Source: Actinomycetes bacterium
Lineage (GTDB): Bacteria; Actinomycetota; Acidimicrobiia; Acidimicrobiales; SZUA-35
Assembly: GCA_024276425.1 (NCBI GenBank)
Contig: JAJRXF010000095.1
Span: 20,207-84,206 of the forward strand
DNA length: 64,000 nucleotides
Direction of reading: 5' to 3'
Numbering within the stretch: position 1 is the stretch's first letter; every line of letters begins with the position of its first letter. The position numbers were made by a program, and so were the translations under genes. Shown here piece by piece: positions 42,776 through 50,838 of the stretch. Under the pieces are notes generated by a model. That model was not told the DNA's origin. It did no database searches and saw nothing but the letters and a program-made list of their open reading frames with translations.

Positions 42776-43993
42776 TCACGAGCGAACCCTGGCGCCCAGA
42801 AACTGGATCGTTCCAGCGGCGAACAGGCCCAACCCGCTCATGCCAAGCAGAGCCGTGTCCATGGAGGTGAGACGGGCTACTGCCGTCACCGCTAGGGGCA
42901 TCGCCATCCCCGGATAGGCCAGAAGATAGAACGTTGAAACGGATGCTCCCCGGGTCTTCGCGTCAGACATCTCCCCCAATCGAGTGAGGCAGCCCGCGGT
43001 GAGCGTGCCCGACGATGTTCCCAAGATGACCGCGGCCGGGATGAGCAAGGGCCAAGACTCGGTGAAATAGGCCAGCGTCCCAATCAAGTAACCGAAAGAA
43101 CCCAGCCAAACTCCGATAGGCAAGGATCGACGAGCACCCATGCGATTCACCAGCGGGCGGGCCAAAACGCCACTCGTTGCTGTCAGGGTTCCCGCTACTC
43201 CAGCGATCATCACATCAGAACCCGTTTGCTCCAGTGAACCACTCAGAAGTACAGGAAGGAGAGCAAAGGAGACCGAGGCAAAGGCGAACACCCAGATAGC
43301 AGCAGGAACAATGGTGAAGAGGAAGGTTTGGCGATGCTCCTGGGGAACCCCGAACGTGACTCGAATTGATAGCGGTCCTTCGCGAGGCGGGACCGTCTCC
43401 CGAGTACGCACTAAACCTGGCACCAGAATCAGGGTTGCGAGCGCATGAATGACATAGGGGGTCACCAGCGGCGCCGGTAAAGCCTCGGCCAGAAGGGCTG
43501 AGCTGATTGGCCCAAAGCCAAACCCGAGGTAGGTCACCACAGTGAGCAAGACAGCAGCCCGCTGCTCCCCTCCTTTGCCGATGAGTTCCTGGGTCCAAGC
43601 CGCCCCAACTCCGAGCACACAACCGCTCACCATGCCCAGCAACAACCGGCCAACCAAGAGAAGCCAAAATTGGTTGCGTCCAAACAAAAGAAGAATGGAG
43701 GCAACGGCAGAAAGGATCACGAACGGCACCACAACTCGGCGACGTCCAACATGATCCGAGATCGGTCCTGCCACAAAAAGTGTGGCAAAGATGCCCGCTA
43801 CATAGACAACAAAGATGGCCATTGTCTGACTGGGTGACAGCCCGAGACGCTCCCGGTAGAGAACTAGAAAAGGCGTCGACACGTTGGTCCCATAGGAAAC
43901 CGCAAACAGACCGAGCAAGACCACGATGACGTCGCGACCCACCGATGCTGCGGAGACCGCCAATCGTGGCGTCCCGGTTCGGCTGGCAATCAA
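42776..43993 (-). CDS. Major facilitator superfamily transporter
   Basis: 405 residues from the TTG at 43993; GTG at 43942 (388 residues) is an equally plausible start, and the frame is open to 44089. Twelve membrane segments are visible. The MFS loop 2-3 motif is GPISDHVGRRRVVVP (about residue 78). It resembles drug or small-molecule efflux proteins of 12-helix type. The start overlaps or adjoins the MarR gene stop, so it is co-transcribed with, and probably controlled by, that MarR regulator. Confidence 0.85.
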   Translation of the reverse strand: MIASRTGTPRLAVSAASVGRDVIVVLLGLFAVSYGTNVSTPFLVLYRERLGLSPSQTMAIFVVYVAGIFATLFVAGPISDHVGRRRVVVPFVILSAVASILLLFGRNQFWLLLVGRLLLGMVSGCVLGVGAAWTQELIGKGGEQRAAVLLTVVTYLGFGFGPISSALLAEALPAPLVTPYVIHALATLILVPGLVRTRETVPPREGPLSIRVTFGVPQEHRQTFLFTIVPAAIWVFAFASVSFALLPVLLSGSLEQTGSDVMIAGVAGTLTATSGVLARPLVNRMGARRSLPIGVWLGSFGYLIGTLAYFTESWPLLIPAAVILGTSSGTLTAGCLTRLGEMSDAKTRGASVSTFYLLAYPGMAMPLAVTAVARLTSMDTALLGMSGLGLFAAGTIQFLGARVRS

Positions 43994-44000
43994 GAGATGA

Positions 44001-44495
44001 TCACGAGATATCCCCGGCCGATCGGCGAACTTCGGCCAGGGTGTTGGCGATTTGGACGGTCGGCTCCTCCGGAACTTCTCCGAGCCCAAATCGGATCTCG
44101 ACCATTGACTGGGTGGCCTTTTCTAGGCGGAGTCGACCCTGGGCCGTTATTTTTGCCAGTGTGGCCCGTCGGTCCGTTGGGTGGGCAACTCGTCGCACCA
44201 ACCCATCGGCTTCGAGCCGATCAATGGTGTTGGTCACGCTGGTGGGATGTACCTGGAGCCGCTCTCCCATTTTGCCTAGCGGCAGGGCACCCGACCGAGA
44301 GAAGCTGATCAATGCCAGCGCCTCGTAGCGGGAGAAGGTGAGATCAAAGGGCAGCAAAGCCTGATTTATGCGACCGAGTACAATCTGATGGGCGCGAGTG
44401 ATTGAGGTTGCGGCAGCCATGGCATCAGCCTCTCCCCAACCGCGCCGATCCCAATTCCGTTTCGCTTCCGTTATGAGATCGACAGGATGCTCCAT
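44001..44495 (-). CDS. MarR-family transcriptional regulator
   Basis: 164 residues from ATG at 44495, chosen because TAAGAT lies seven bases upstream (leaderless); the frame is open to 44534. The winged helix is ISFSRSGALPLGKMGERLQV then HPTSVTNTIDRLEADGLVRR, followed by the wing PTDRRATLAKITAQGR. MarR proteins bind small phenolics or acyl-CoAs and repress neighbouring genes. It is followed by the MFS gene and diverges from the mutase operon with a 73-base gap, so both could be targets. Confidence 0.9.
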   Translation of the reverse strand: MEHPVDLITEAKRNWDRRGWGEADAMAAATSITRAHQIVLGRINQALLPFDLTFSRYEALALISFSRSGALPLGKMGERLQVHPTSVTNTIDRLEADGLVRRVAHPTDRRATLAKITAQGRLRLEKATQSMVEIRFGLGEVPEEPTVQIANTLAEVRRSAGDIS

Positions 44496-44502
44496 CGCCG
44501 CT

Positions 44503-44508
44503 ATCTTA
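44503..44508 (-). promoter_or_regulatory. Candidate -10 box for the MarR gene
   Basis: TAAGAT on the minus strand, seven bases before ATG at 44495. No convincing -35 is seen. Confidence 0.4.
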
Positions 44509-44568
44509 GTTCTCGTCAATAGTAGGATGTCCAACTATCTGGCATCAAATGAGTTAGAGGAGTCTCTC

Positions 44569-46212
44569 GTGGACCAGGAACAGTCCAGGGCACAGTCCAG
44601 GAAGAGGTGGCAGACCGAATACGATCGGGCCAAGCTCCGTGATGCCGACTGGGAAACCATGTCTGGGGTGCCCGTCGAGCCGATCTACGGGAACGCTCCC
44701 TACCCGGGCCAGTATCCCTACACCCGCGGCGTTTATGCCTCCATGTACCGATCCCGACTCTGGACAATGCGCATGTTCGCCGGGTTTGGGACTGCAGTTG
44801 ACACCAACCTTCGCTTCAAGGACATCCTGCGCAACGGAGGCGGTGGGCTCTCGACCGCCTTCGACATGCCGACTCTCATGGGACATGACTCCGATCACGA
44901 GTGGTCCATTGGTGAGGTAGGCAAGTGCGGCGTCGCCGTGGACACCTTGGCTGATATGCGGGACCTCTTCGCCGACATCAATCTTGGTGGCGTGTCAACC
45001 TCGATGACAATCAATGGACCGGCCAACATCATCATGGCCATGTACATCGCCAACGCCGAGGAAACAGGAACCGAGCGAAGCAGGCTGGCGGGCACAATCC
45101 AAAACGATCTACTCAAGGAGTATCAAGCGCAGAAGGAGTACATCTTTCCTCCTCGTCCCTCCATGCGCCTGGTTACCGACCTGATCCGGTTCACCTCAAC
45201 CGAGATGCCTCGGTGGCATCCGGTGTCGGTATCGGGTTACCACATTCGTGAAGCTGGTAGCACCGCCGCTCAAGAATTGGCTTACACCCTGGCCAACGGC
45301 TTTGCCTACGTCGAAGCTGCCGTCGCTGCCGGCATCGACGTCGATGACTTTGCCCCGCGACTGAGCTTCTTTTTCAACAGCCACAGCGACTTCTTTGAAG
45401 AGATCGGCAAGTTCAGAGCGGCCAGACGAATCTGGGCGACGTGGATGCGCGAACGGTACGGGGCCAAGGACGAACGCTCCCTGCTATGCCGATTTCACAC
45501 CCAGACCGCAGGAGTGTCTCTAACGGCCCAGCAACCCGAAATCAACATTGCCCGGGTCGCCATTCAGGCAATGGCTGGGGTGCTCGGCGGAACCCAAAGC
45601 CTGCACACCGACGCCTTCGATGAGGCCATGGCGCTCCCCACTGAGGATGCGGCCCGAATCGCGCTTAGGACCCAACAAATAGTGGCCCACGAAACGGGAG
45701 TCGCATCGGTGGCCGACCCCCTAGGGGGCTCCCACTATGTCGAATGGATGACCGACGAAATGGAACGAAGAGCCGAGGCTATCTTTGCTCACCTTGATGA
45801 ACTGGGCGGAGGCTCCATCCTGGAGGGCGTCTTCGCTGGCATTGACAACAACTACTTCACAAGCGAGATCGCCAATGCTGCCTACCGATTCGAACAGAAA
45901 GTTAATGCGGGGAGACGAATCATTGTTGGCGTGAACGACTTCACCGAGGGAGATTCCGAACAACGGGATCTGCTTCGAATCGATCGCACCGTGGAGGAAA
46001 ACCAACTCAAACGACTATCCAATGTCAAGCACGACAGGGACAACAGTGCCGTCCGATCCGCTTTGGACGAACTTGTTGAGGTCGCGCAGGACTCCACCCT
46101 CAACACCATGCCCGCGACCATTAAGGCAGTGCAGTCCATGGCGACCGAAGGCGAAATTGTCGAGGCCCTGCGCGGCGTCTTTGGCACCTACGTCGAGAAG
46201 GCGACCATGTAG
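44569..46212 (+). CDS. icmA: B12-dependent acyl-CoA mutase large subunit, isobutyryl-CoA mutase-like
   Basis: 547 residues from GTG with AGAGGAG seven bases upstream; an ATG at 44527 is a longer option. The TIM-barrel domain matches methylmalonyl-CoA mutase throughout (YPYTRGVYASMYRSRLW, FDMPTLMGHDSDH, SLHTDAFDEAMALPTE), but there is no B12 domain; that is the next gene. Two substrate residues differ from methylmalonyl-CoA mutase. Its Tyr89 (RQYAGF) is Phe here (RMFAGF), and its Arg207 (EFMVRNTY) is Gln here (EYQAQKEY). Phe and Gln at these sites are the known signature of isobutyryl-CoA mutase (IcmA), which interconverts isobutyryl-CoA and n-butyryl-CoA. Confidence 0.82.
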   Translation: MDQEQSRAQSRKRWQTEYDRAKLRDADWETMSGVPVEPIYGNAPYPGQYPYTRGVYASMYRSRLWTMRMFAGFGTAVDTNLRFKDILRNGGGGLSTAFDMPTLMGHDSDHEWSIGEVGKCGVAVDTLADMRDLFADINLGGVSTSMTINGPANIIMAMYIANAEETGTERSRLAGTIQNDLLKEYQAQKEYIFPPRPSMRLVTDLIRFTSTEMPRWHPVSVSGYHIREAGSTAAQELAYTLANGFAYVEAAVAAGIDVDDFAPRLSFFFNSHSDFFEEIGKFRAARRIWATWMRERYGAKDERSLLCRFHTQTAGVSLTAQQPEINIARVAIQAMAGVLGGTQSLHTDAFDEAMALPTEDAARIALRTQQIVAHETGVASVADPLGGSHYVEWMTDEMERRAEAIFAHLDELGGGSILEGVFAGIDNNYFTSEIANAAYRFEQKVNAGRRIIVGVNDFTEGDSEQRDLLRIDRTVEENQLKRLSNVKHDRDNSAVRSALDELVEVAQDSTLNTMPATIKAVQSMATEGEIVEALRGVFGTYVEKATM

Positions 46213-46213
46213 G

Positions 46214-46663
46214 ATGAGCGACCGAGATCCAAAAGAAGAACAGGCCATTGCCGAGGCGGCCGCCTACGGCCCAATGCGGGTGATTCTGGCCAAGGTCGGT
46301 TACGACGGCCACGACCGCGGTGTGAAGATCGTGGCAAGAACTCTCAGAGACGCTGGCTTTGAAGTCATCTACCTTGGCCTCCGCCAAACAACTTCGGACA
46401 TCGTCTCAGCCGCCCAGCAAGAAGATGCAGATGCGGTTGGGCTTTCTCTCCACAATGCTGGCCACATGACATTGGCACCTCGAATGGTCGAGGCCCTACG
46501 AGAGGCCGAGTTGGACATACCGGTGGTTGTGGGTGGCATTATCCCCGATGAGGATATTCCCCAACTGCTCGATGGTGGCGTTGCTGCAATACTCACTCCG
46601 GGGGCCTCGTCCGATGAGGTGGTACGGGCGATGCGTGACGCCATTCTCGCCTCCAACCGGTGA
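46214..46663 (+). CDS. icmB: B12-binding small subunit of the acyl-CoA mutase
   Basis: 149 residues from ATG at 46214, two bases after the large-subunit stop. The Rossmann-like cobalamin domain shows GYDGHDRGVKIVARTL, containing DxHxxG with the cobalt-binding His (about residue 30), then GLSLHNAGHMTL (SxL motif) and VVVGGIIPDEDI (GG motif). It completes the mutase with the preceding subunit. The arrangement, separate large subunit, small subunit and MeaB chaperone, is found for Icm and Hcm mutases. Confidence 0.9.
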   Translation: MSDRDPKEEQAIAEAAAYGPMRVILAKVGYDGHDRGVKIVARTLRDAGFEVIYLGLRQTTSDIVSAAQQEDADAVGLSLHNAGHMTLAPRMVEALREAELDIPVVVGGIIPDEDIPQLLDGGVAAILTPGASSDEVVRAMRDAILASNR

Positions 46664-47631
46664 GCCTACGTGGGCTTAGCCCCGCCCAGGTTCTGGCCCG
46701 CGCCCTCGAGGGCGACCGTCACGCAACCGGGAGGCTACTCACCTTGATCGAACGCGGTGGGGAAGGAGCAGACGAGGTTGCATCCCTCACCCATCCAATG
46801 GCAAAGGGGGCCCACGTCATCGGCATCACGGGTCCTCCAGGAGCAGGCAAGTCAACCTTGGTGGGCCAACTAATCAAGGAGGCCGTGCGCCATGGTGCTC
46901 GACCGGCTGTTCTCGCCGTCGACCCATCATCGCCACTGAGTGGGGGGGCCATCCTCGGTGACCGGATTCGGATGGATGATCCCGAATCAGATTGTTTTAT
47001 CCGCTCGATCGCGACCCGAGGTCACTCCGGGGGACTTGCCCTCGCGGTACCCGGTGTGGTTCGGGTCTTTGATGCCTGCGGCTTTGGCCCCATCATTATC
47101 GAAACCGTTGGTGTTGGTCAGGTCGAGGTCGATATCACCGCAGCGGCAGACACCACGGTGGTCGTCATGAATCCAGGTACTGGTGACGCCGTGCAGGCCA
47201 ACAAGGCCGGACTTCTTGAAGTGGCCGACATTTTCGTGGTGAACAAGGCCGACCGCCCGGGAGCAAACGAGGTCCGTGGCGACCTCCAAATCATGCTCGA
47301 CCTCAGTCACATGACCGGTCGCGAAGATCATTGGGGTCGACGACCTCCCGTCGTGATGCTCAAAAGTTTGGAAGGAACTGGCTTCGGTGAACTCTGGAAC
47401 GAGATACAAACGCATATCGAGTTCCTTGGCATCGGCTCAGAACGAGAACGGCGTCGACATCTCCGGCAACGAGCCGAAGTCGAAGCCCGGATTGAACAGA
47501 TTGTTCATCAAAGTGTGCAACAGGTTCTTGACTCCCAAGAGGGTGGGCGGGTCCTTGAGCGACTTCGGAAACTGCAGGATTCTCCGGCGAGCGCCGCCAA
47601 AGAACTCGCCCGTTTACTTCTGGGGTCCTGA
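46660..47631 (+). CDS. meaB: Mutase-associated G-protein chaperone (MeaB/ArgK)
   Basis: 323 residues from GTG, overlapping the B12 subunit stop by four bases. G-motifs: Walker A GITGPPGAGKSTLVGQL (about residue 56), LAVDPSSPLSGGAILGDRIRM (switch region, about 88), ETVGVGQVEVDI (G3, about 145), VVNKADRPGA (G4 NKAD, about 188). MeaB loads and protects the B12 cofactor of acyl-CoA mutases using GTP. Its place here supports a working mutase rather than a relic. Confidence 0.93.
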   Translation: MSLRGLSPAQVLARALEGDRHATGRLLTLIERGGEGADEVASLTHPMAKGAHVIGITGPPGAGKSTLVGQLIKEAVRHGARPAVLAVDPSSPLSGGAILGDRIRMDDPESDCFIRSIATRGHSGGLALAVPGVVRVFDACGFGPIIIETVGVGQVEVDITAAADTTVVVMNPGTGDAVQANKAGLLEVADIFVVNKADRPGANEVRGDLQIMLDLSHMTGREDHWGRRPPVVMLKSLEGTGFGELWNEIQTHIEFLGIGSERERRRHLRQRAEVEARIEQIVHQSVQQVLDSQEGGRVLERLRKLQDSPASAAKELARLLLGS

Positions 47632-47741
47632 TCTAAAATTCTCCGACCGGCGCGCGTTGTCCAGCAGGGCGGGAGACTAAGGTCTTCCTCGGCCAGAACA
47701 AGATCTGGACGGGCGACGTCATCAGGACGAAGGAAACCTCG

Positions 47742-48353
47742 ATGTATCAGCCCTGTACGAGCGGACAACTTGGCCTGCCAGCGTCTCGTCAGCTTCGGCC
47801 AATCTTGGGCGGAACACTCCTTGTCTTGGCCAGCGTGGCACTGTCTGCCTGTGCCGAAATCACGAACTCAGGATCAACCGACGAGGTGCGTGGATTGAAT
47901 TTGATCGAGGACGTTCAGAACCAAGCTTCGATCGAGGAAATCTCACCAGAACCAACCACTCTTGGTAGTACTCAAACGGCGGAAGAGCAGAGCCAGCCAA
48001 CGACCCAGTCGATCTCGACAACTGGTTTGGTTGAGGGCTGGCCACAGGAGTATCCGCTGCCCAGTGGCGTCGAGATTACCCTGAGTTCGCGAACCGACAA
48101 CAACGGCGAAATCGACTTCTCCGCCAGCTTTGTCGGCTCGTTGTCCTTTGAGGAGACTGTCGGCCACTTTGCCGTCGTTACCGACGGTATCTATCCCGAA
48201 ACCGACGAACTGACTAGTGATCAAGGACAACGCAGCCTGGTACGGGTGTTCAGGGATTCGCCCAGCCGATTGTTAACCATTACAGTTGAGGAAACGGACG
48301 GCGGTTCGCGCGGTACAATCTCTATTGCCGGTTACTGGCAAGCGGGACAGTAG
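47742..48353 (+). CDS. Lipoprotein, paralogue of the next gene
   Basis: 203 residues. After a longish N-region, the signal segment LGGTLLVLASVALSAC gives lipobox LSAC at about residue 37. A Gln/Ser/Thr-rich tether follows, then a compact domain from about residue 100 starting GLVEGWPQEYPLPSGVEITL. The same domain, with W-P-x-E-x-P-x-P-x-G and a later DGQR/DQGQR pattern, ends the next protein, so these are duplicated genes. No known family is recognised. AAGGA lies eight bases before the ATG. It begins 110 bases after meaB; that gap holds no feature I can name. Confidence 0.75.
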   Translation: MYQPCTSGQLGLPASRQLRPILGGTLLVLASVALSACAEITNSGSTDEVRGLNLIEDVQNQASIEEISPEPTTLGSTQTAEEQSQPTTQSISTTGLVEGWPQEYPLPSGVEITLSSRTDNNGEIDFSASFVGSLSFEETVGHFAVVTDGIYPETDELTSDQGQRSLVRVFRDSPSRLLTITVEETDGGSRGTISIAGYWQAGQ

Positions 48354-48426
48354 CGTCTGGAAGGGCTCACGCCAGGCCATGAGCCGCCGACCCAGACGTA
48401 ACCCGAACTGGTTGGAGGGAACCAAA

Positions 48427-49077
48427 ATGAGCAGAATAGTGATCGCTAGTGTTGCCGGATTTGTCGTACTGGTATCTGGCTGTGGCAAAATTATCGAAGC
48501 TGGAACCGAGCGAGTGACCGAAAAGGTCATTGAGTCTCAAACCGGTGGCGACGTTGACATCAATACCGATGACGGCTCCTTTACCATCACCGGTGAGGAC
48601 GGCGAGAAAATCGAACTCAACACTGATGAAGATGGCGCCACCCTGGAAATCACCGATGCGGAAGGCAAAACCATCGAGTACAACGCCAATGAAGACGACG
48701 GGTCCGTCGTTATCACGGGCGAAGACGGTGAACTCTTTACCAGCGGCTCCGAGTTGGTGGATGATTGGCCATCGGAATTCCCGATTCCTGGCGGGTTGAC
48801 CATCGTCCAAAGCGGCCGTTTCGTGGAGGGCGACAGGGTCGCATACACCGCCACCTTCGAAGCCGACAAGAGCTTTGATTCCATTTTGGAAGACTTTAAG
48901 TCTATGGCGGGTGGTGGCCAACCTGCCTCGGAGACAACCACCAATTCCGATGGGCAGCGAGTGGCCATTGTTGGCTACGAGCTTGATTCGGGAATCTTGC
49001 TCACGCTCTTTTTGACCCAAGACGATGCCGAAGAGACACTCATCGGTACAGTCTCGGTGACTAACTACCCTGGCTAG
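48427..49077 (+). CDS. Lipoprotein with repeat region, paralogue of the previous gene
   Basis: 216 residues from ATG with GGAGGG upstream. Signal peptide MSRIVIASVAGFVVLVSGC ends in lipobox VSGC. Residues about 40-110 are acidic repeats of the form FTITGEDGEKIELNTDEDG, LEITDAEGKTIEYNANED, VVITGEDGEL, each predicted as a two-strand beta unit. From about residue 118 the domain shared with the upstream gene follows (LVDDWPSEFPIPGG). It is probably an extracytoplasmic, perhaps ligand-binding or cell-wall-associated protein; function unknown. Confidence 0.75.
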   Translation: MSRIVIASVAGFVVLVSGCGKIIEAGTERVTEKVIESQTGGDVDINTDDGSFTITGEDGEKIELNTDEDGATLEITDAEGKTIEYNANEDDGSVVITGEDGELFTSGSELVDDWPSEFPIPGGLTIVQSGRFVEGDRVAYTATFEADKSFDSILEDFKSMAGGGQPASETTTNSDGQRVAIVGYELDSGILLTLFLTQDDAEETLIGTVSVTNYPG

Positions 49078-49110
49078 ATTCTGCCCTGTTCATTGCTGGG
49101 ATGATGTGAC

Positions 49111-50838
49111 TTATTCCTGACGCCCTGACGTGTCAAGTGACCCATCTGGATTGACAACCACCCCATAGTCGTCTCGGGCCGATTCGACCGAGACGAGTTC
49201 ATCGGCAAGATCCTGGGCCACACGGCCTGCTGGCCGATCATGAGGGTGACCGAGGCCACCCCCGCCGGGCATCTCCAGAATCAGTCGATCATTAGCCGGA
49301 ATTGACTGTTGACCCTTGGCTTGCATGATGGCCCCAGACCCCAAGGAAACTTGGCCACGTTGCCCATCATGGCCACCGTGGCGGCCCCGTGGCGCCGTTT
49401 GCACTCGTTCGAACATGGCGAGCACATCAAAAGGTGCACCCCCATCGCCAGCCAACTCGATGATCTGACCCAAACCACCTCGGTACTTTCCTGCTCCGCC
49501 CGAATCCTCCCGCAGTTCCTTTCGCCAAAAAATCATGGGGACAATGGACTCGGTGGCCTCAACTGGTACCCCGCGGACGCCGCTGGGGAACCCGGTGGCA
49601 CTCAGCCCATCCTTCGTGGGGCGGGCCCCGGCCCCTCCACTGTTGAAATGGGTCATCTCAAACTCCGGGATCTCGCCCGCAAAAGACGACTCAGTCGACA
49701 CCGAAGGTCCACTTCGCAGTTGAATGTTCCACAACGAAGACGATCCCTCGGCCTGCACTCCCCCTTCGATCACCTGATCCAGGCACCCAAGAATGGTGTC
49801 GGGTAAGAGGTGCCCAATGATGTGTCTCGCCGCCACGGCGTAGGGTCGCGGCGCATTGAGAATGCAGCCAAGCGGAGCACTGAAAGTGAAGGGCTCGATC
49901 GAGCCGTGGTTGTTCGGTATTTCCGGGGCGACAACCGCCTTCATGCCATAGGTGGTGTAGGCCTTGGTGTAGTTCAGGACAACATTGATGCCATAGCTCG
50001 AAGCGGGCGAGGTTCCCTCATAGTCAACGTGAATGCTGTCCTTACCAATGGTCATGGCCGCCACGAGATGTACCGGCTGGTCATAACCATCCATTGTGAG
50101 CTCATTCCGATACGTTCCTGGTGCAAGCGCGCTGATTCGTTTCATGGTCGCCTGGCGAGAACTGTCGACGATGAAATCCGCCAGATCATCCAGTTCCGTG
50201 ATGGCGAACTCCTCCATCATTGCAATCAAGCGGGCCGCGGCAATGTCGTTGGCCGCGGCAAACGAATAGATGTCACCAATGACCTGGTTGGCTTCCCTCA
50301 CGTTCATCCGCACAATCTCCATCAACGTGTCGTTGACGTGTCCCCGCTCAAAAAGCCGAAGGATCGGAATGTTGAGGCCCTCTTCATACACCTGGCGGCC
50401 ATCGGGGGTGAAGCCGCGCCCTCCAATATCAACAACGTGGCAGGTGTTTGCCACCATGGCCACCGCTTTCTCCTCAATAAACACCGGCGTTGCCACAGTG
50501 ATGTCGTGCTGATGCCCCGAAGCTAACCAGGGATCGTTGGTGATGAACACATCACCCGGCGCCATCTCGGCCATAGGGAACTTTTCGATGAAATGTACCA
50601 GGCAGGCCGCCAGTGAGTTGATGTGGCCCGGAGTGCCAGTGACGGCCTGGGCCAACATGCGACCCTGCCCGTCAAAGACCGCAGCCGCCAAGTCTCCAGC
50701 CTCTCGGACGCTGGTGGAAAAGGCGGTTCGAATCAGGGTTTGCGCCTGCTCTTCCACCACGGCGATAAGACGATTCCACATGATGTGACGGTGAATCGTC
50801 GCCAGTGCGTTCCCCATGCTCGGGTTACTATCACTCAT
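49111..50838 (-). CDS. hyuB: Hydantoinase/oxoprolinase subunit B (HyuB)
   Basis: 575 residues of the HyuB family. Features include DPSMGNALATIHRHIMWNRLI-type start, the metal/active-site region FITNDPWLASGHQHDITVATPVF (about residue 95; read as NDPWLASGHQHD), NTCHVVDIGGRGF (about 130), NNHGSIEPFTFSAPLGCILNAP (about 310) and a glycine-rich C-terminus (GGGGLGHPHDRP). With HyuA it makes an ATP-dependent cyclase-opening enzyme acting on hydantoins or 5-oxoproline. It overlaps hyuA by four bases and ends the operon. Confidence 0.92.
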   Translation of the reverse strand: MSDSNPSMGNALATIHRHIMWNRLIAVVEEQAQTLIRTAFSTSVREAGDLAAAVFDGQGRMLAQAVTGTPGHINSLAACLVHFIEKFPMAEMAPGDVFITNDPWLASGHQHDITVATPVFIEEKAVAMVANTCHVVDIGGRGFTPDGRQVYEEGLNIPILRLFERGHVNDTLMEIVRMNVREANQVIGDIYSFAAANDIAAARLIAMMEEFAITELDDLADFIVDSSRQATMKRISALAPGTYRNELTMDGYDQPVHLVAAMTIGKDSIHVDYEGTSPASSYGINVVLNYTKAYTTYGMKAVVAPEIPNNHGSIEPFTFSAPLGCILNAPRPYAVAARHIIGHLLPDTILGCLDQVIEGGVQAEGSSSLWNIQLRSGPSVSTESSFAGEIPEFEMTHFNSGGAGARPTKDGLSATGFPSGVRGVPVEATESIVPMIFWRKELREDSGGAGKYRGGLGQIIELAGDGGAPFDVLAMFERVQTAPRGRHGGHDGQRGQVSLGSGAIMQAKGQQSIPANDRLILEMPGGGGLGHPHDRPAGRVAQDLADELVSVESARDDYGVVVNPDGSLDTSGRQE

